Assembly: GCA_902771595.1 (NCBI GenBank)
Contig: CACXXH010000053.1
Coordinates: 1 to 36,740 of the forward strand
Length of the DNA: 36,740 bases
DNA from: Fibrobacter succinogenes
GTDB taxonomy: Bacteria > Fibrobacterota > Fibrobacteria > Fibrobacterales > Fibrobacteraceae
Reading direction: 5' to 3'
Positions 1 to 9,162 of the stretch are shown piece by piece (positions within the stretch are counted from its first letter, which is position 1; each line of letters begins with the position of its first letter). A model generated the notes under the pieces. The model was not told the origin of the DNA. It saw nothing but the letters and a program-made list of their open reading frames with translations, and searched no databases. The translations under genes and the position numbers were made by a program.

Positions 1-60
1 GCGAGAGCGAGTGAGAAACCGGAGGTCTCGACACCTGAGACGACGAACGAGCGGTCATAA
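1..60 (+). other. possible 3' end of an upstream gene
   Basis: Frame 1 is open from the window edge to a TAA at 58-60 and would encode a hydrophilic 19-residue tail rich in Ser, Glu, Thr and Pro. It is followed at once by a strong hairpin. It could be the end of a protein gene or of a structured RNA. I compared it by eye with the 3' ends of 23S rRNA, RNase P RNA and tmRNA and found no convincing match. Confidence 0.2.
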
Positions 61-65
61 AAAGA

Positions 66-90
66 CTCGGCGTGGAGAGAACACGCCGAG
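66..90. terminator. 9-bp perfect hairpin, possible terminator of the upstream gene
   Basis: CTCGGCGTG (66-74) pairs perfectly with CACGCCGAG (82-90) around a 7-nt loop. No T-run follows, so intrinsic termination is uncertain and it may be part of a structured RNA. Positions 91-193 hold no gene that I can support. Confidence 0.35.
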
Positions 91-193
91 CCAAGCACCC
101 AAGTCCGATACCTCGCGACTATAAGTTAATGTCGTGGGTAAAAACAAACCTGTAATAGTAAAATACACAAAAGTGTGAGCAAAATCAATTTTC

Positions 194-199
194 TATATT
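194..199 (+). promoter_or_regulatory. -10-like TATATT box, leaderless-type start of proA
   Basis: TATATT ends 6 nt before the proA ATG at 206 and is preceded by TTTTC. A start point about 7 nt downstream would fall on or next to the ATG. There is no Shine-Dalgarno sequence. The same spacing recurs at several other genes in the window. Confidence 0.55.
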
Positions 200-205
200 A
201 AAAAC

Positions 206-1477
206 ATGACTCAAAATTATTCCAACTTGGAAGAATATTCCGAAATCTTGGCAAAAAACGCCAAAAACGCAAGTAAGACTATCCGCACCCTGAGCGCAGA
301 CAAGCGTAGTGCGGTGCTGAACCTCGTGGCAAAGCTGCTCCGCGAGCAAAAACAGGCCATTCTCGCCGCAAACAAGCTCGACCTCGAGGCCGCAGCAGGC
401 AAACTCGACGACTCGAAGATGGACCGCCTGACGCTTAACGACGCCCGCATCGAGGCCATGGCCAAGGGCGCCGAAGAAATCGCCGCCTTCACCGACCCGC
501 TGAACAGGGTACTCGAATCCCGCGAACTCAAGAACGGCATCAAGATCAGCCGTGTTGCCGTGCCTATCGGCTCCATATTTTTCATTTTCGAAAGCCGCCC
601 GAACGTCACAATCGACGGCGCATGCCTCTGCTTCAAGGCGGGCAACGCAGTCATCCTCCGTGGCGGCAAGGAATCTATCAATTCTGCAAAATGCCTCGCC
701 GGAATCTTCCACGCTGCGCTTGAACAGAACGGTGTCGACAAGGATGCCGTGCAGCTCGTGACCGAAACGAGCCACGACCTGGTGGGCATGCTCCTGCAGA
801 GGAGCGACTGCATCGACCTCGTCATCCCCCGCGGTGGCGAACGCCTGATCCGTGCAGTCGTCGAACAGAGCAAGATTCCCGTGATTAAGCACTTCAACGG
901 CATCTGCCACGTGTACGTGGACAAGTCCGCCGACATGGACAAGGCCGTAAACATCCTCATCAACGCCAAGACGCAGCGCACCGGCGTGTGCAACGCCATG
1001 GAATGCGTGATTATCGACCGCCATATCGATGACGCCAACGTGAAAAAACTTCTGGATTGCCTCGCCGACCGCGGCGTGGAGCTCTTCGGCAATAAAGACG
1101 CCCAGAGCCACGACAGCCGCATCAAGGATATCGGCGACGACTCCAACTACCATCACGAATACCTCGCCCTCAAGGCCAGCGTCAAGTTCGTGGACAATGT
1201 CGCCGAAGCCTGTGACCACATCGAAAACAACAGCAGCCGCCACACCGAAGCCGTGGTCGCCGAAGACGCTTCCGTGCAAGATTACTTTGTTGCAAATGTG
1301 GACAGCAGCAGCGTGATGGTGAACGCGAGCACGCGCTTCGCCGACGGTGGCGAATACGGTCTCGGCGCCGAAGTGGGCATCTCTACCGACAAGCTGCACG
1401 CTCGCGGTCCCATGGGAGTCGAGAGCCTTTGCACCTACAAGTGGGTGCTCCGCGGCAACGGCCAGGTGAGAGGTTAA
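206..1477 (+). CDS. proA: gamma-glutamyl phosphate reductase
   Basis: ProA reduces gamma-glutamyl phosphate with NADPH to glutamate semialdehyde, the second step of proline synthesis in the cytoplasm. The 423-residue length is normal for the family. Recognisable segments are [12 protein letters not shown] followed by ILRGGKES in the aldehyde-dehydrogenase fold, the catalytic-cysteine region [11 protein letters not shown], and the C-terminal [10 protein letters not shown] typical of ProA. No proB is visible next to it. hisI starts 1 nt after its stop, so the two are probably co-transcribed although they serve different pathways. The ATG at 206 has no Shine-Dalgarno but a TATATT box 6 nt upstream, which suggests a leaderless message. 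Confidence 0.96.
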   Translation: MTQNYSNLEEYSEILAKNAKNASKTIRTLSADKRSAVLNLVAKLLREQKQAILAANKLDLEAAAGKLDDSKMDRLTLNDARIEAMAKGAEEIAAFTDPLNRVLESRELKNGIKISRVAVPIGSIFFIFESRPNVTIDGACLCFKAGNAVILRGGKESINSAKCLAGIFHAALEQNGVDKDAVQLVTETSHDLVGMLLQRSDCIDLVIPRGGERLIRAVVEQSKIPVIKHFNGICHVYVDKSADMDKAVNILINAKTQRTGVCNAMECVIIDRHIDDANVKKLLDCLADRGVELFGNKDAQSHDSRIKDIGDDSNYHHEYLALKASVKFVDNVAEACDHIENNSSRHTEAVVAEDASVQDYFVANVDSSSVMVNASTRFADGGEYGLGAEVGISTDKLHARGPMGVESLCTYKWVLRGNGQVRG

Positions 1478-1478
1478 G

Positions 1479-1829
1479 ATGAAATTCGATGATTTAATCA
1501 AAGAGATCAAGTTCGAAGTTGAATTCGGCGGCGTAAAGCTTGCGCCGGCTATCGTGCAAGACGCCGACAAGGGCGACGTGCTGATGATGGCATGGATGAA
1601 CGAAGAAGCCCTCCGCCGCACGGTCGAATGCGGAGAAATGGTGTTCTGGAGCCGTAGCCGCAAGGAATACTGGCACAAGGGTGACACCAGCGGCAACGTG
1701 ATGACCGTAGTGGAATGGGCCGCCGATTGCGACTCCGATGCGCTACTGTTCAAGGTCCGCATGCAGGGTCCGCAGGTCGCTTGCCACACGGGCGCCCGCA
1801 GCTGCTTCTTCAAGACGTGCGACAAGTAG
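1479..1829 (+). CDS. hisI: phosphoribosyl-AMP cyclohydrolase
   Basis: HisI opens the adenine ring of phosphoribosyl-AMP in the third step of histidine synthesis, using zinc. The 116-residue protein is the monofunctional form, without the HisE pyrophosphohydrolase domain. Diagnostic stretches are [18 protein letters not shown] in the middle, the acidic metal-binding DCDSDALL, and [14 protein letters not shown] near the C-terminus, which carries the conserved Cys and His ligands. It lies 1 nt downstream of proA and has no promoter of its own that I can see. No other his gene is in the window. Confidence 0.96.
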   Translation: MKFDDLIKEIKFEVEFGGVKLAPAIVQDADKGDVLMMAWMNEEALRRTVECGEMVFWSRSRKEYWHKGDTSGNVMTVVEWAADCDSDALLFKVRMQGPQVACHTGARSCFFKTCDK

Positions 1830-1871
1830 TACATTCGTCACAATCGGGAAATACGCAGGCGAACGATTAGT

Positions 1872-1877
1872 TATATT
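1872..1877 (+). promoter_or_regulatory. -10-like TATATT box before the RND-type gene
   Basis: TATATT (preceded by TTAGT) ends 7 nt before the ATG at 1885, and no Shine-Dalgarno is present. This is the same geometry as at proA. It implies that the 1885-9075 operon starts here with a leaderless message. Confidence 0.55.
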
Positions 1878-1884
1878 GTAACTG

Positions 1885-4296
1885 ATGTTCTCGCTTGTCA
1901 GCAAAATCGTCAGGAGGCTAACGCGTCTACCGTTCTCGGTTCTCGCGCTAAGTGCGATTCTTGCCGTGCTGAGCATTTTCCCGATCAGCCACCTGCGCTG
2001 GGACATCCAGCTACAAGACACGCTCTCGTTCTCCAATCAGGAAAACAGCGACTACAAGAAAATCGGAAAGGATTTCGGCGGGCTCGGCAGCCTTACCGTC
2101 ATCCTCCGTTCCGATGACAGCCTGTTAAACTACAACACCGCGAAGACGCTCGCCGAGCACCTGCAAAAAGATACGCTCGTCCATTTCGTCGACTTCGAGA
2201 CCGACGCTGAATTCTACACGCGCAATTCCCTGCTCTACATCGACGAAAGCGACCTCGACACCATCATCGACAGGGTATCGACGCTCAAGCGTACCGCGCT
2301 CGCGAAAAGCAACCCGTTCCTCATCGACCTGGTAAACGAAGATACCGTCCCGGCCCTGCCCGCAGGCAAGGCTCAGGCCGACCTCGACAAACTGCAGGAC
2401 AAGTACTTCGGCCTGATGGCGACGCGCTTCTCGAACAAAGAAGGGACGATTCGCGTGGTGGACATCTACCCGACGCATTCGCATTCCGACCTTTATACCA
2501 GCAGGGCCCTCCTCTCGGCAACAAGCGAATTCCTCGCCGAAATCAATAACGGGAAAGAAATCGACGTCTACTACACCGGCAAGGTGTACGACACCATACG
2601 CCAGGGGAATACGATGCTCCCCGAAGCGAAGTTCGCTGGCAAGCTCACTGCGCTCCTCATCCTGCTCCTGTACATCATCAATTTCTACAGGCAGCCCCAG
2701 CTGATTTTCATTTCCTCCATCGCGACCGGGCTCCCCATACTCTACACGCTCGCGCTCGCTTCGCTCCTCTACGGGCGCATAAACCTCTTCACGCTCCTGC
2801 TCGCGCTTGTTCTCCCGGGGCAGGCCTGCCAGGTCGTAAGCCACGTGCTCAAGCGGTACTTCCTGGAACGCGCCAGGAACCTCACCCCGCAACTCTGTAT
2901 CGAGAGCGCCGTACTCGGAATCGGGCCTTCCACATGCGCGTACTCCTGCATCATGGCGGGGCTCTTCGCGTGCCTGGTCTTCGTGCCCCTGCCCGGCCTG
3001 CAGGAACTCGCCGTACTCGGCACCCTCGGCACCCTGCTGAACTGGTTCGTCACCATCCTCGTCACCACTGCACTGCTGCGCGTATTCCAGAGAAAGCAGC
3101 CGTTCACCGTAAACGACTTCCGCATCAACCGCGAATACACCATCCAGCTTTTGCCCCGCGTCCTGAACATCGTCCTCATCGTAATCATCTCCGTCGCAAG
3201 CCTCGCGAGCCTCATATACGGAAGTTCGAACCTCAGGTTCTTCTACGACTTCAAGAAAACCGAAATTCAGAAACCGCCTTCCATCGCGGACTCGCTGCTC
3301 GCGCAAACCGGGTTCCCCGAATACGACCCCATCATCGTCGAATTCGCGAACGAGGAAGCCGGCAAGGAACTGTACCGGAACTTCCTCACCCTGAAGAAGA
3401 AGGGCGCAATCCCGACCATCAGCCACCTGTATACGCTTGCACAGTTCAGTCCGAACATGAGCGAATCACGAAAGGCGAAACTCGATTCCCTGCAGGATAT
3501 GCTCACGGGCAGTTTCCTCTCGAAAATGGATTCGAAGGAAAACAAGAGCTTCGCGCTCATCAAGGAATCGCTTGCCCGCAGGAACCTGGACGTGCACGAC
3601 CAGCCAAAAAACGTTTTGAACAAGTTCCGCGACAAGAAAGGCAACAACGGCGTATTCGCGTTCATTTTCCACAACATCGACCCCAATGACGGACTTGCGT
3701 GCAGGCGACTCAACAGGGATATCGAAAAACTGCAGGGCATCCAGAACGAAGAAATTCTCGCCACCGGACTTCCGGTGATACGGGCGACCATCCTCGACAG
3801 GATATTGCAGAACCTCGACAAGACCATCGCAGCAGGAAGTTTCTTGGTGTGCCTGATGCTCCTGATTTACTACAATAGGCTATCACGCGCCATATTCACG
3901 CTGTTGCCATCCATATTCGCCATCAGCTGGCTTCTCATTCTGATGAGGCTTTTCGGCATCGAACTTTCCGTGTACAGTTCGCTCGCCTTCCCCATCATCA
4001 TAGGCGCAAGCGTCGACGGCTCGCTGCAGCTATGGACCGCTTTCTACAACAAGCAGGGCGGCACGGCCCTCACCGTAATGCAGAAGAAATTCTCGGGCAT
4101 CGCCGTAAGCCAGATGGCCTCGCTCATCGCCTGCTACGGTCTCATGATTTCTTCGCATCCCGGCCTCCGGAGCATCGGGCAGGTCTTGCTGCTCGGGCTG
4201 ATATGCATTTTCATGGCGCAGTTCACCATATACCCGCTAATCGCGGGCGCGCTTGACCACTACAGAATCAAAAAGGCTTTAAGAAAATCAAAATGA
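1885..4296 (+). CDS. RND/MMPL-superfamily exporter
   Basis: This is an 803-residue integral membrane protein with the two-fold layout of RND and MMPL transporters. It has a first membrane helix at about residues 16-36, a large extracytoplasmic loop beginning with a DTLSF segment, a block of helices at about 250-400, a further helix near 430, a second soluble domain, and a closing helix block after about 650. The family usually moves lipids or hydrophobic compounds by proton antiport, but the substrate cannot be read here. Its stop overlaps the start of the aminotransferase gene by 4 nt (ATGA), so translation is probably coupled. No periplasmic adaptor or outer-membrane channel gene is adjacent. 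Confidence 0.8.
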   Translation: MFSLVSKIVRRLTRLPFSVLALSAILAVLSIFPISHLRWDIQLQDTLSFSNQENSDYKKIGKDFGGLGSLTVILRSDDSLLNYNTAKTLAEHLQKDTLVHFVDFETDAEFYTRNSLLYIDESDLDTIIDRVSTLKRTALAKSNPFLIDLVNEDTVPALPAGKAQADLDKLQDKYFGLMATRFSNKEGTIRVVDIYPTHSHSDLYTSRALLSATSEFLAEINNGKEIDVYYTGKVYDTIRQGNTMLPEAKFAGKLTALLILLLYIINFYRQPQLIFISSIATGLPILYTLALASLLYGRINLFTLLLALVLPGQACQVVSHVLKRYFLERARNLTPQLCIESAVLGIGPSTCAYSCIMAGLFACLVFVPLPGLQELAVLGTLGTLLNWFVTILVTTALLRVFQRKQPFTVNDFRINREYTIQLLPRVLNIVLIVIISVASLASLIYGSSNLRFFYDFKKTEIQKPPSIADSLLAQTGFPEYDPIIVEFANEEAGKELYRNFLTLKKKGAIPTISHLYTLAQFSPNMSESRKAKLDSLQDMLTGSFLSKMDSKENKSFALIKESLARRNLDVHDQPKNVLNKFRDKKGNNGVFAFIFHNIDPNDGLACRRLNRDIEKLQGIQNEEILATGLPVIRATILDRILQNLDKTIAAGSFLVCLMLLIYYNRLSRAIFTLLPSIFAISWLLILMRLFGIELSVYSSLAFPIIIGASVDGSLQLWTAFYNKQGGTALTVMQKKFSGIAVSQMASLIACYGLMISSHPGLRSIGQVLLLGLICIFMAQFTIYPLIAGALDHYRIKKALRKSK

Positions 4297-5492
4297 CACG
4301 CGCACTCTCTACAAGAACCGAAAATATCGCAGCATCGCTCACCGTAGCCATCGACACGCTCGCAAAACAGATGATTGCCGACGGCAAGGACGTCGTGAGC
4401 CTCGGGGCCGGCGAACCGGATTTTCCGACCCCAACGCCTATCCAGGACGCAGCCTGTGAAGCCATCCGTGCCGGAAAAACGCGCTACACCGCGCCCGTGG
4501 GCATTCTGGACGTGCGCAAAGAAGTCTGCAGCAAGCTCAAGCGCGAAAACGGCCTGGACTATGCGCCCGAACAGATCATCATGACAAGCGGCGCGAAGCA
4601 TGCCGTATTCAACGCGCTCGCAGCGCTAGTGAACCCGGGCGACGAAGTCATCATCCCCGCGCCCTACTGGGTCACCTACCCCGAACTCGTGAAATGGCTC
4701 GGAGGCACCCCGGTGTTCGTGCAGGCGGGCGTCGAGAACGATTTCAAGATTACCGCGACGCAGTTGCAGGACGCCATCACCGAAAAGACGAAGGCGATTC
4801 TCCTGAACAACCCTTGCAACCCGACCGGTTCCGTGTACACGCGCGAGGAACTCGAAAGCCTCGCGAAGGTCATCGTAAAGAACGACATCTACTGCATCTC
4901 GGACGAGGTGTACGAATACTTTGTCTACAACGACACCTTCGTGAGCGCCGCCGCATTCGACGGGATGGCCGAACGCACGATTGTCGTGAACGGATTCTCC
5001 AAATCGTACTGCATGACCGGATGGCGCATCGGCTACGACGCCGCACCGGCGCCGATTGCAAAGATCATCGGGAAAATCCAGGGCCAGGCGACACACCACC
5101 CGAGCAACGTGGCGCAATACGCCGCCCTTGCCGCACTCCAAATGGGCAAAGCCGAAGCCGACAAGATGTGCGCCACCTTCAAGAGGCGCCGCGACTTCAT
5201 GGTGGAACGCATGACCGCCATTCTCGGCGAAAGCGTCAAGGCACCCGCAGGGGCATTCTACCTGTTCCTCCCCATCGCGAAGCTCTACGGCAAAAAAACG
5301 CCCGACGGCAACAAGATCGGAGGCTCCATCGATTTCTGCAAGTACCTGCTCGAAAGCGAAGGGCTCGCCATCGTCCCGGGCGCAGCCTTCGGCGACGACA
5401 CGTGCGTCCGATTCTCCTATGCGGCAAGCGACGAATCGCTAGCCAAGGCCTGTGAACGTTTTGAGCGCGGAGTAAAATCCCTCCGCGAGTAA
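4293..5492 (+). CDS. class I/II PLP aminotransferase (aspartate aminotransferase-like)
   Basis: This 399-residue fold-type I enzyme probably transfers amino groups between aspartate (or a similar amino acid) and 2-oxoglutarate. Visible motifs are GAGEPDFPTP near the N-terminus, NNPCNPTGSVY, the ISDEVYE region with the Asp that binds the pyridine nitrogen, and NGFSKSYCMTGWRIGY with the PLP-binding Lys (about residue 235). A C-terminal Arg in VRFSYA would bind the substrate carboxylate. It starts inside the stop of the RND gene and ends 5 nt before the FHA-ABC gene. A housekeeping enzyme between two transporter genes is an odd neighbour. Substrate preference is not readable. Confidence 0.88.
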   Translation: MTRALSTRTENIAASLTVAIDTLAKQMIADGKDVVSLGAGEPDFPTPTPIQDAACEAIRAGKTRYTAPVGILDVRKEVCSKLKRENGLDYAPEQIIMTSGAKHAVFNALAALVNPGDEVIIPAPYWVTYPELVKWLGGTPVFVQAGVENDFKITATQLQDAITEKTKAILLNNPCNPTGSVYTREELESLAKVIVKNDIYCISDEVYEYFVYNDTFVSAAAFDGMAERTIVVNGFSKSYCMTGWRIGYDAAPAPIAKIIGKIQGQATHHPSNVAQYAALAALQMGKAEADKMCATFKRRRDFMVERMTAILGESVKAPAGAFYLFLPIAKLYGKKTPDGNKIGGSIDFCKYLLESEGLAIVPGAAFGDDTCVRFSYAASDESLAKACERFERGVKSLRE

Positions 5493-5497
5493 ATGCC

Positions 5498-7573
5498 ATG
5501 TTCCGCATCGTCAAGCCGAACAAGCAAAAGCCCTTCACCATAGGGCGAAAGGAAGGGAGCGATCTCCACTTCCCCGAGCGCTTCGTTTCGAGAGAACATG
5601 CCATCATCGAATGCAAGGAAACCGCATCTGGCTGCGAATGGCATATCCGCAGCCTCACCACGAACAGCTTTACGCTCCTGAACGACGTCCAGGTCACCGA
5701 ATCGGAAATCCACGACGGCGACATCATCGGAATCGGCGTGAAGCAGATGCGCGCCAACCTGAAGGACGGGGAACTATCGCTGCTGCTGTTCGATGCAAAC
5801 GACGAAGTGGAAAGAATCGAACTCGAAGACACGCCCACAACGCGCGAGATTGACGACGAGGGATCGAAAAACGAAATCCAGTTCCGGGCGTACGAAAACG
5901 GAGCCGAAATCCAGTTCCGCCATGCCGTAACCGACGAGAAAGGCAAGCGCTACAAGAAGATCGTCCTCGGCGAAAACGAAACCACCCGTTACGACCAGAC
6001 GGAAATCACCGCGAAGGACGGAGCGCTGCTGCTCCGCAAGGCGTCCGTAGGCTTCGACATCCACGTGCGCAACCTGGACGTATTCACCGGAAAAAAGCAG
6101 CTCCTTTCGGGCATCGACTTCGACCTGCCCGCAGGCGAAATCCTCGCCATCATCGGGCGCTCCGGGCAAGGAAAATCCAGCCTCCTGAAACTTTTCGAAG
6201 GAATCTACCGCAAGGGCGAACAGAGCGAAGTGCATATCGGCGGTGTCGATTACCGCTGCAAAAAAATCCGCGAACACATCGCCATACTCGCGCAAGATCC
6301 GCCTCTGCGCGGTGACCTTACCGTAGACGAGACGCTCCGTCACGGCGCAAGAATCGCGATGGATTCGCACGACTTCCGCAAGAACGCCGAAGGAAGGCTC
6401 GAGAAGTTCTGCGAACTCTTCGGGCTCAGCGACCGCCGCAAGAACCGCATCAAGACGCTCAGCGGCGGCGAACACCGCCGCGTCGCCCTCGCCGCAGAAC
6501 TCATGGGCAACCCGGGCCTCATCATCCTCGACGAGCCTCTCTCGGGCCTCGATCCGTTCAATTCGCGCATCCTCTGCTCGCACTTGAAACAGCTCGCCTT
6601 CCTCGGGCATACGATAATCCTCACCACGCACAGTTACGAGGCGCTCCACATCGCGAACAAGGTACTCGTGCTGCACCGGGGCGAACAGGGCTTCTACGGG
6701 ACGCCGCAGGCCGCCTACCAGTATTTCAAGACGAACGATCCCGAGACAATCCTCTCTAACCTCGGGCACGACGCCTCTTCGGCCTGGAAGGAATCGGGCA
6801 TCGCGAGCCGCGACACCGTCAAGGACAACTGCAACCACATTTACTTTACGAGCCGCAAGAACAGCGAATCGCTCCTCTACGGCATGAAACTCACGCTCAA
6901 GCAGTGGCTCCGCGACAAGGGAAAGACCGCGGCGCTTCTTCTGCAGCCATTCATCATCGGGTTCCTCTTCTCACAGATATTCTCCGCGACGTCTTCGCTG
7001 TGGACAGTCTCTTTCGCGATTATCCTTTGCGCCAACTGGTTCGCGCTCTCGCTTTCCATCCGCGAAATCGTGCAGGAAAAAGACATCGTGCGCGGGGAAC
7101 TGCGCAAGGGGCAGAAGGTCATCCCCTACTACTTCGGGAAATTCCTGCTCCCCACGGTGGCCGCGTTCCTCCAGACCGCAATCGTCTACGCCTTCGTGGC
7201 ATACCGCGTCCCTGTCCCGCCTTCGATTGCGCTGCTCGCCGCCACGTTCGCATGCACGGTCGCACCCGCAGTGGCGATGGGCCTGCTCGTCAGTTCCCTC
7301 TCCAAGAATTCCGGACAGGCGAATGCGTTCCTCCCGCTCCTCATCATCCCGCAGGTGGCACTCGCCGGAGCGCTCGTCCCCTTCGACCAGATGCAGCATA
7401 TCGGCAAGTGGCTTTCGACCATCGTCTGGTCGCGCTACAACCAGAATTCGCTCCTGAACATCTTCCTGGAACGTCCCGATAACATACGGAACCCCATTTC
7501 CGCGCTATCGCTAGCCCTTATATTTTGTATAATTACTGCAATCATTCTCCACAGTTCGAAAAAAGCAAAATGA
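5498..7573 (+). CDS. FHA domain-ABC transporter fusion (ABC-2 type)
   Basis: This is a 691-residue three-part protein. Residues 1-90 form a forkhead-associated domain, which binds phosphothreonine, with GR at 16-17 and SREH at 31-34. Residues 185-420 form an ABC ATPase with Walker A GRSGQGKSS (220-228), Q-loop Q266, signature LSGGE (321-325), Walker B LIILDEP (341-347) and the switch His at about 378. Residues from about 475 to the end are an ABC-2/ABCG-type membrane domain with roughly six helices. This is the architecture of mycobacterial Rv1747. The next gene is a Ser/Thr kinase that overlaps it by 4 nt, so the FHA domain probably reads phosphorylation made by that kinase. The substrate is unknown. 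Confidence 0.9.
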   Translation: MFRIVKPNKQKPFTIGRKEGSDLHFPERFVSREHAIIECKETASGCEWHIRSLTTNSFTLLNDVQVTESEIHDGDIIGIGVKQMRANLKDGELSLLLFDANDEVERIELEDTPTTREIDDEGSKNEIQFRAYENGAEIQFRHAVTDEKGKRYKKIVLGENETTRYDQTEITAKDGALLLRKASVGFDIHVRNLDVFTGKKQLLSGIDFDLPAGEILAIIGRSGQGKSSLLKLFEGIYRKGEQSEVHIGGVDYRCKKIREHIAILAQDPPLRGDLTVDETLRHGARIAMDSHDFRKNAEGRLEKFCELFGLSDRRKNRIKTLSGGEHRRVALAAELMGNPGLIILDEPLSGLDPFNSRILCSHLKQLAFLGHTIILTTHSYEALHIANKVLVLHRGEQGFYGTPQAAYQYFKTNDPETILSNLGHDASSAWKESGIASRDTVKDNCNHIYFTSRKNSESLLYGMKLTLKQWLRDKGKTAALLLQPFIIGFLFSQIFSATSSLWTVSFAIILCANWFALSLSIREIVQEKDIVRGELRKGQKVIPYYFGKFLLPTVAAFLQTAIVYAFVAYRVPVPPSIALLAATFACTVAPAVAMGLLVSSLSKNSGQANAFLPLLIIPQVALAGALVPFDQMQHIGKWLSTIVWSRYNQNSLLNIFLERPDNIRNPISALSLALIFCIITAIILHSSKKAK

Positions 7574-9075
7574 CCGTAAACGATGTACAGCATTTTCCCC
7601 GTCCATTCAACGACAACTACGACCTGATCGGCACTCTCGGCAAGGGGGGAATGGGGCTAGTCTACAAGGCTCTCGACAAAAAACTCAAGCGCGAAGTCGC
7701 TTTCAAGATTTTGGACGCCTCCGCTGACAACGAAGCCATCCAGAGATTCTACCTGGAAGCCCAGGCCATGAAGGAACTGGACCACCAGAACATCGTACAC
7801 GTTTTCGACTTCGGAAAGCAGGACAACCAGCTCTTTATCGCAATGACCTACGTACAGGGCTACTCGCTCTCCGACGTTCTCCAAAAGCAGAGCAAGCTTC
7901 CATTCGACGCCATCGAACTGATAGTCCGCCAGATTGCGCGCGGCCTCCTTTACGCCCACAGCAAGGGAATCGTCCACCGCGACGTGAAACCTTCAAACAT
8001 CATGCTCACGCGCGACAACCGCGTATACGTGATGGACTTCGGCATTTCGTACATCCAGGAGATGGAAAAAGACAGGCTCACCAAGACGGGCATGACGATG
8101 GGAACGCCCGAATACATGAGCCCCGAGCAGTGCCACGGCGACGAAGTGACGCTCCAGTCCGACATCTACAGCATGGGCGTCATCTTGTACGAAATGACAT
8201 GCGGACGCCTTCCCTTCCAGGGGAACCGCCCCGTCGAAATTGCGCTCAAGCACGTGCAGGAACCACCACCGGACCCGAGGCAGTTCCGCCCCGACATGCC
8301 GCCGGGACTCTCGGAACTTATCCTCAAATGCCTCAAGAAAAAACTCAACGAGCGCTACCATGACATGCAGGAATTTCTCGACGACTGCGACCAGGTCTTC
8401 CCGCAAAAAGAAACTCATGGAAACATGAAACTCGGCAAGAAGCAGTCGCTGCTCCGCCACGGCACCACATCCATCGCCGAAGCCGCAACAAAGATTCCGG
8501 CCAGCGTGCGCGTCATTCGCAGACGACTCACCGCTCTTGCAATTTCCCTATTCCCGCTCATCATTTTGCTGCTTGTGCTCCTAATGCTCACGTACAAGCC
8601 CGAAAACATGCTACAGCAAATCGAATGGGACGACGCTATCGGCAACTTCGAGCAGACTGCCATAGAGGCTGACGTTTCGGGAGGATACTCGCTAGACAAC
8701 CTCACGGATGGCGACCTCAAAACCGCATGGCTCACCGCAATGCCAGCAAAGCCGCAGAACCCCGTGCTCACGATGTTCTTTGACAACGTAACGCTCATCA
8801 CGCACATCGGTTTCGCCGTCGGTTACCAGAAATCTGTCGACGATCCTTTTGGAGACCGCTTCCGCATCTTCAAGAAGCCCAAGTCGCTCACGCTGGAGAC
8901 GAAGGAAGGATTCAAGCAGAAAGTCTTGCTCGAAAACATCAAGGGCATGCAGTACCCGAAAATTCAGGCCATGGAAACGAGCGAAATCAAGGTCTACCTC
9001 GACGAAGTCTACGAAGCCGACAACAAGGATTTCGCGATTTCCGAGATAAGGATGCTCGGAATGCAAGTCCACTAA
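7570..9075 (+). CDS. membrane Ser/Thr protein kinase (PknB-like) with discoidin-like outer domain
   Basis: This 501-residue receptor-type kinase has a glycine loop GTLGKGGMG (21-29), catalytic Lys46, HRD at 136-138 with Lys140 and Asn143, DFG at 156-158, and an activation segment rich in Thr ending in GTPEYMSPEQ. One membrane helix spans about 318-342. The rest, about 160 residues, would lie outside the cytoplasm. It contains NLTDGDLKTAWL and GYQKS motifs like the discoidin-type domain called NADase-type glycan-binding in other proteins. I chose the ATG at 7570, which overlaps the FHA-ABC stop (ATGA), because an upstream in-frame ATG at 7525 lies wholly inside that gene. The likely role is sensing an external glycan or cell-wall state and controlling the neighbouring transporter. 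Confidence 0.9.
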   Translation: MTVNDVQHFPRPFNDNYDLIGTLGKGGMGLVYKALDKKLKREVAFKILDASADNEAIQRFYLEAQAMKELDHQNIVHVFDFGKQDNQLFIAMTYVQGYSLSDVLQKQSKLPFDAIELIVRQIARGLLYAHSKGIVHRDVKPSNIMLTRDNRVYVMDFGISYIQEMEKDRLTKTGMTMGTPEYMSPEQCHGDEVTLQSDIYSMGVILYEMTCGRLPFQGNRPVEIALKHVQEPPPDPRQFRPDMPPGLSELILKCLKKKLNERYHDMQEFLDDCDQVFPQKETHGNMKLGKKQSLLRHGTTSIAEAATKIPASVRVIRRRLTALAISLFPLIILLLVLLMLTYKPENMLQQIEWDDAIGNFEQTAIEADVSGGYSLDNLTDGDLKTAWLTAMPAKPQNPVLTMFFDNVTLITHIGFAVGYQKSVDDPFGDRFRIFKKPKSLTLETKEGFKQKVLLENIKGMQYPKIQAMETSEIKVYLDEVYEADNKDFAISEIRMLGMQVH

Positions 9076-9114
9076 AATTTTTGACATAGTCCCGCACGCG
9101 GGGCGACCTTATTG

Positions 9115-9145
9115 GAACATGCGATTTTCGCGTGTTCTTTTTTTT
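9115..9145 (+). terminator. strong intrinsic terminator
   Basis: GAACATGCG (9115-9123) pairs with CGCGTGTTC (9129-9137), a 9-bp stem with one G-T pair and a 5-nt loop. Eight T residues follow (9138-9145). It closes the kinase operon. It lies only 17 nt before the yraN start, so it could also attenuate transcription into yraN. Confidence 0.85.
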
Positions 9146-9162
9146 ATCAAGAGAGGAAAAAA

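Noticed and set aside
1..130. Possible 3' end of 23S rRNA, RNase P RNA or tmRNA
   Set aside because: A few short stretches (for example AGACGACGA) recall the 23S end, but the helix order and conserved blocks do not fit and no 5S gene follows.
185..1834. 549-codon open frame on the minus strand
   Set aside because: It is the mirror of proA and hisI, which have clear family motifs; its translation is low in complexity and resembles nothing.
9081..9086. TTGACA as the promoter of yraN
   Set aside because: No acceptable -10 box lies 16-18 nt downstream, and the strong terminator would follow directly.
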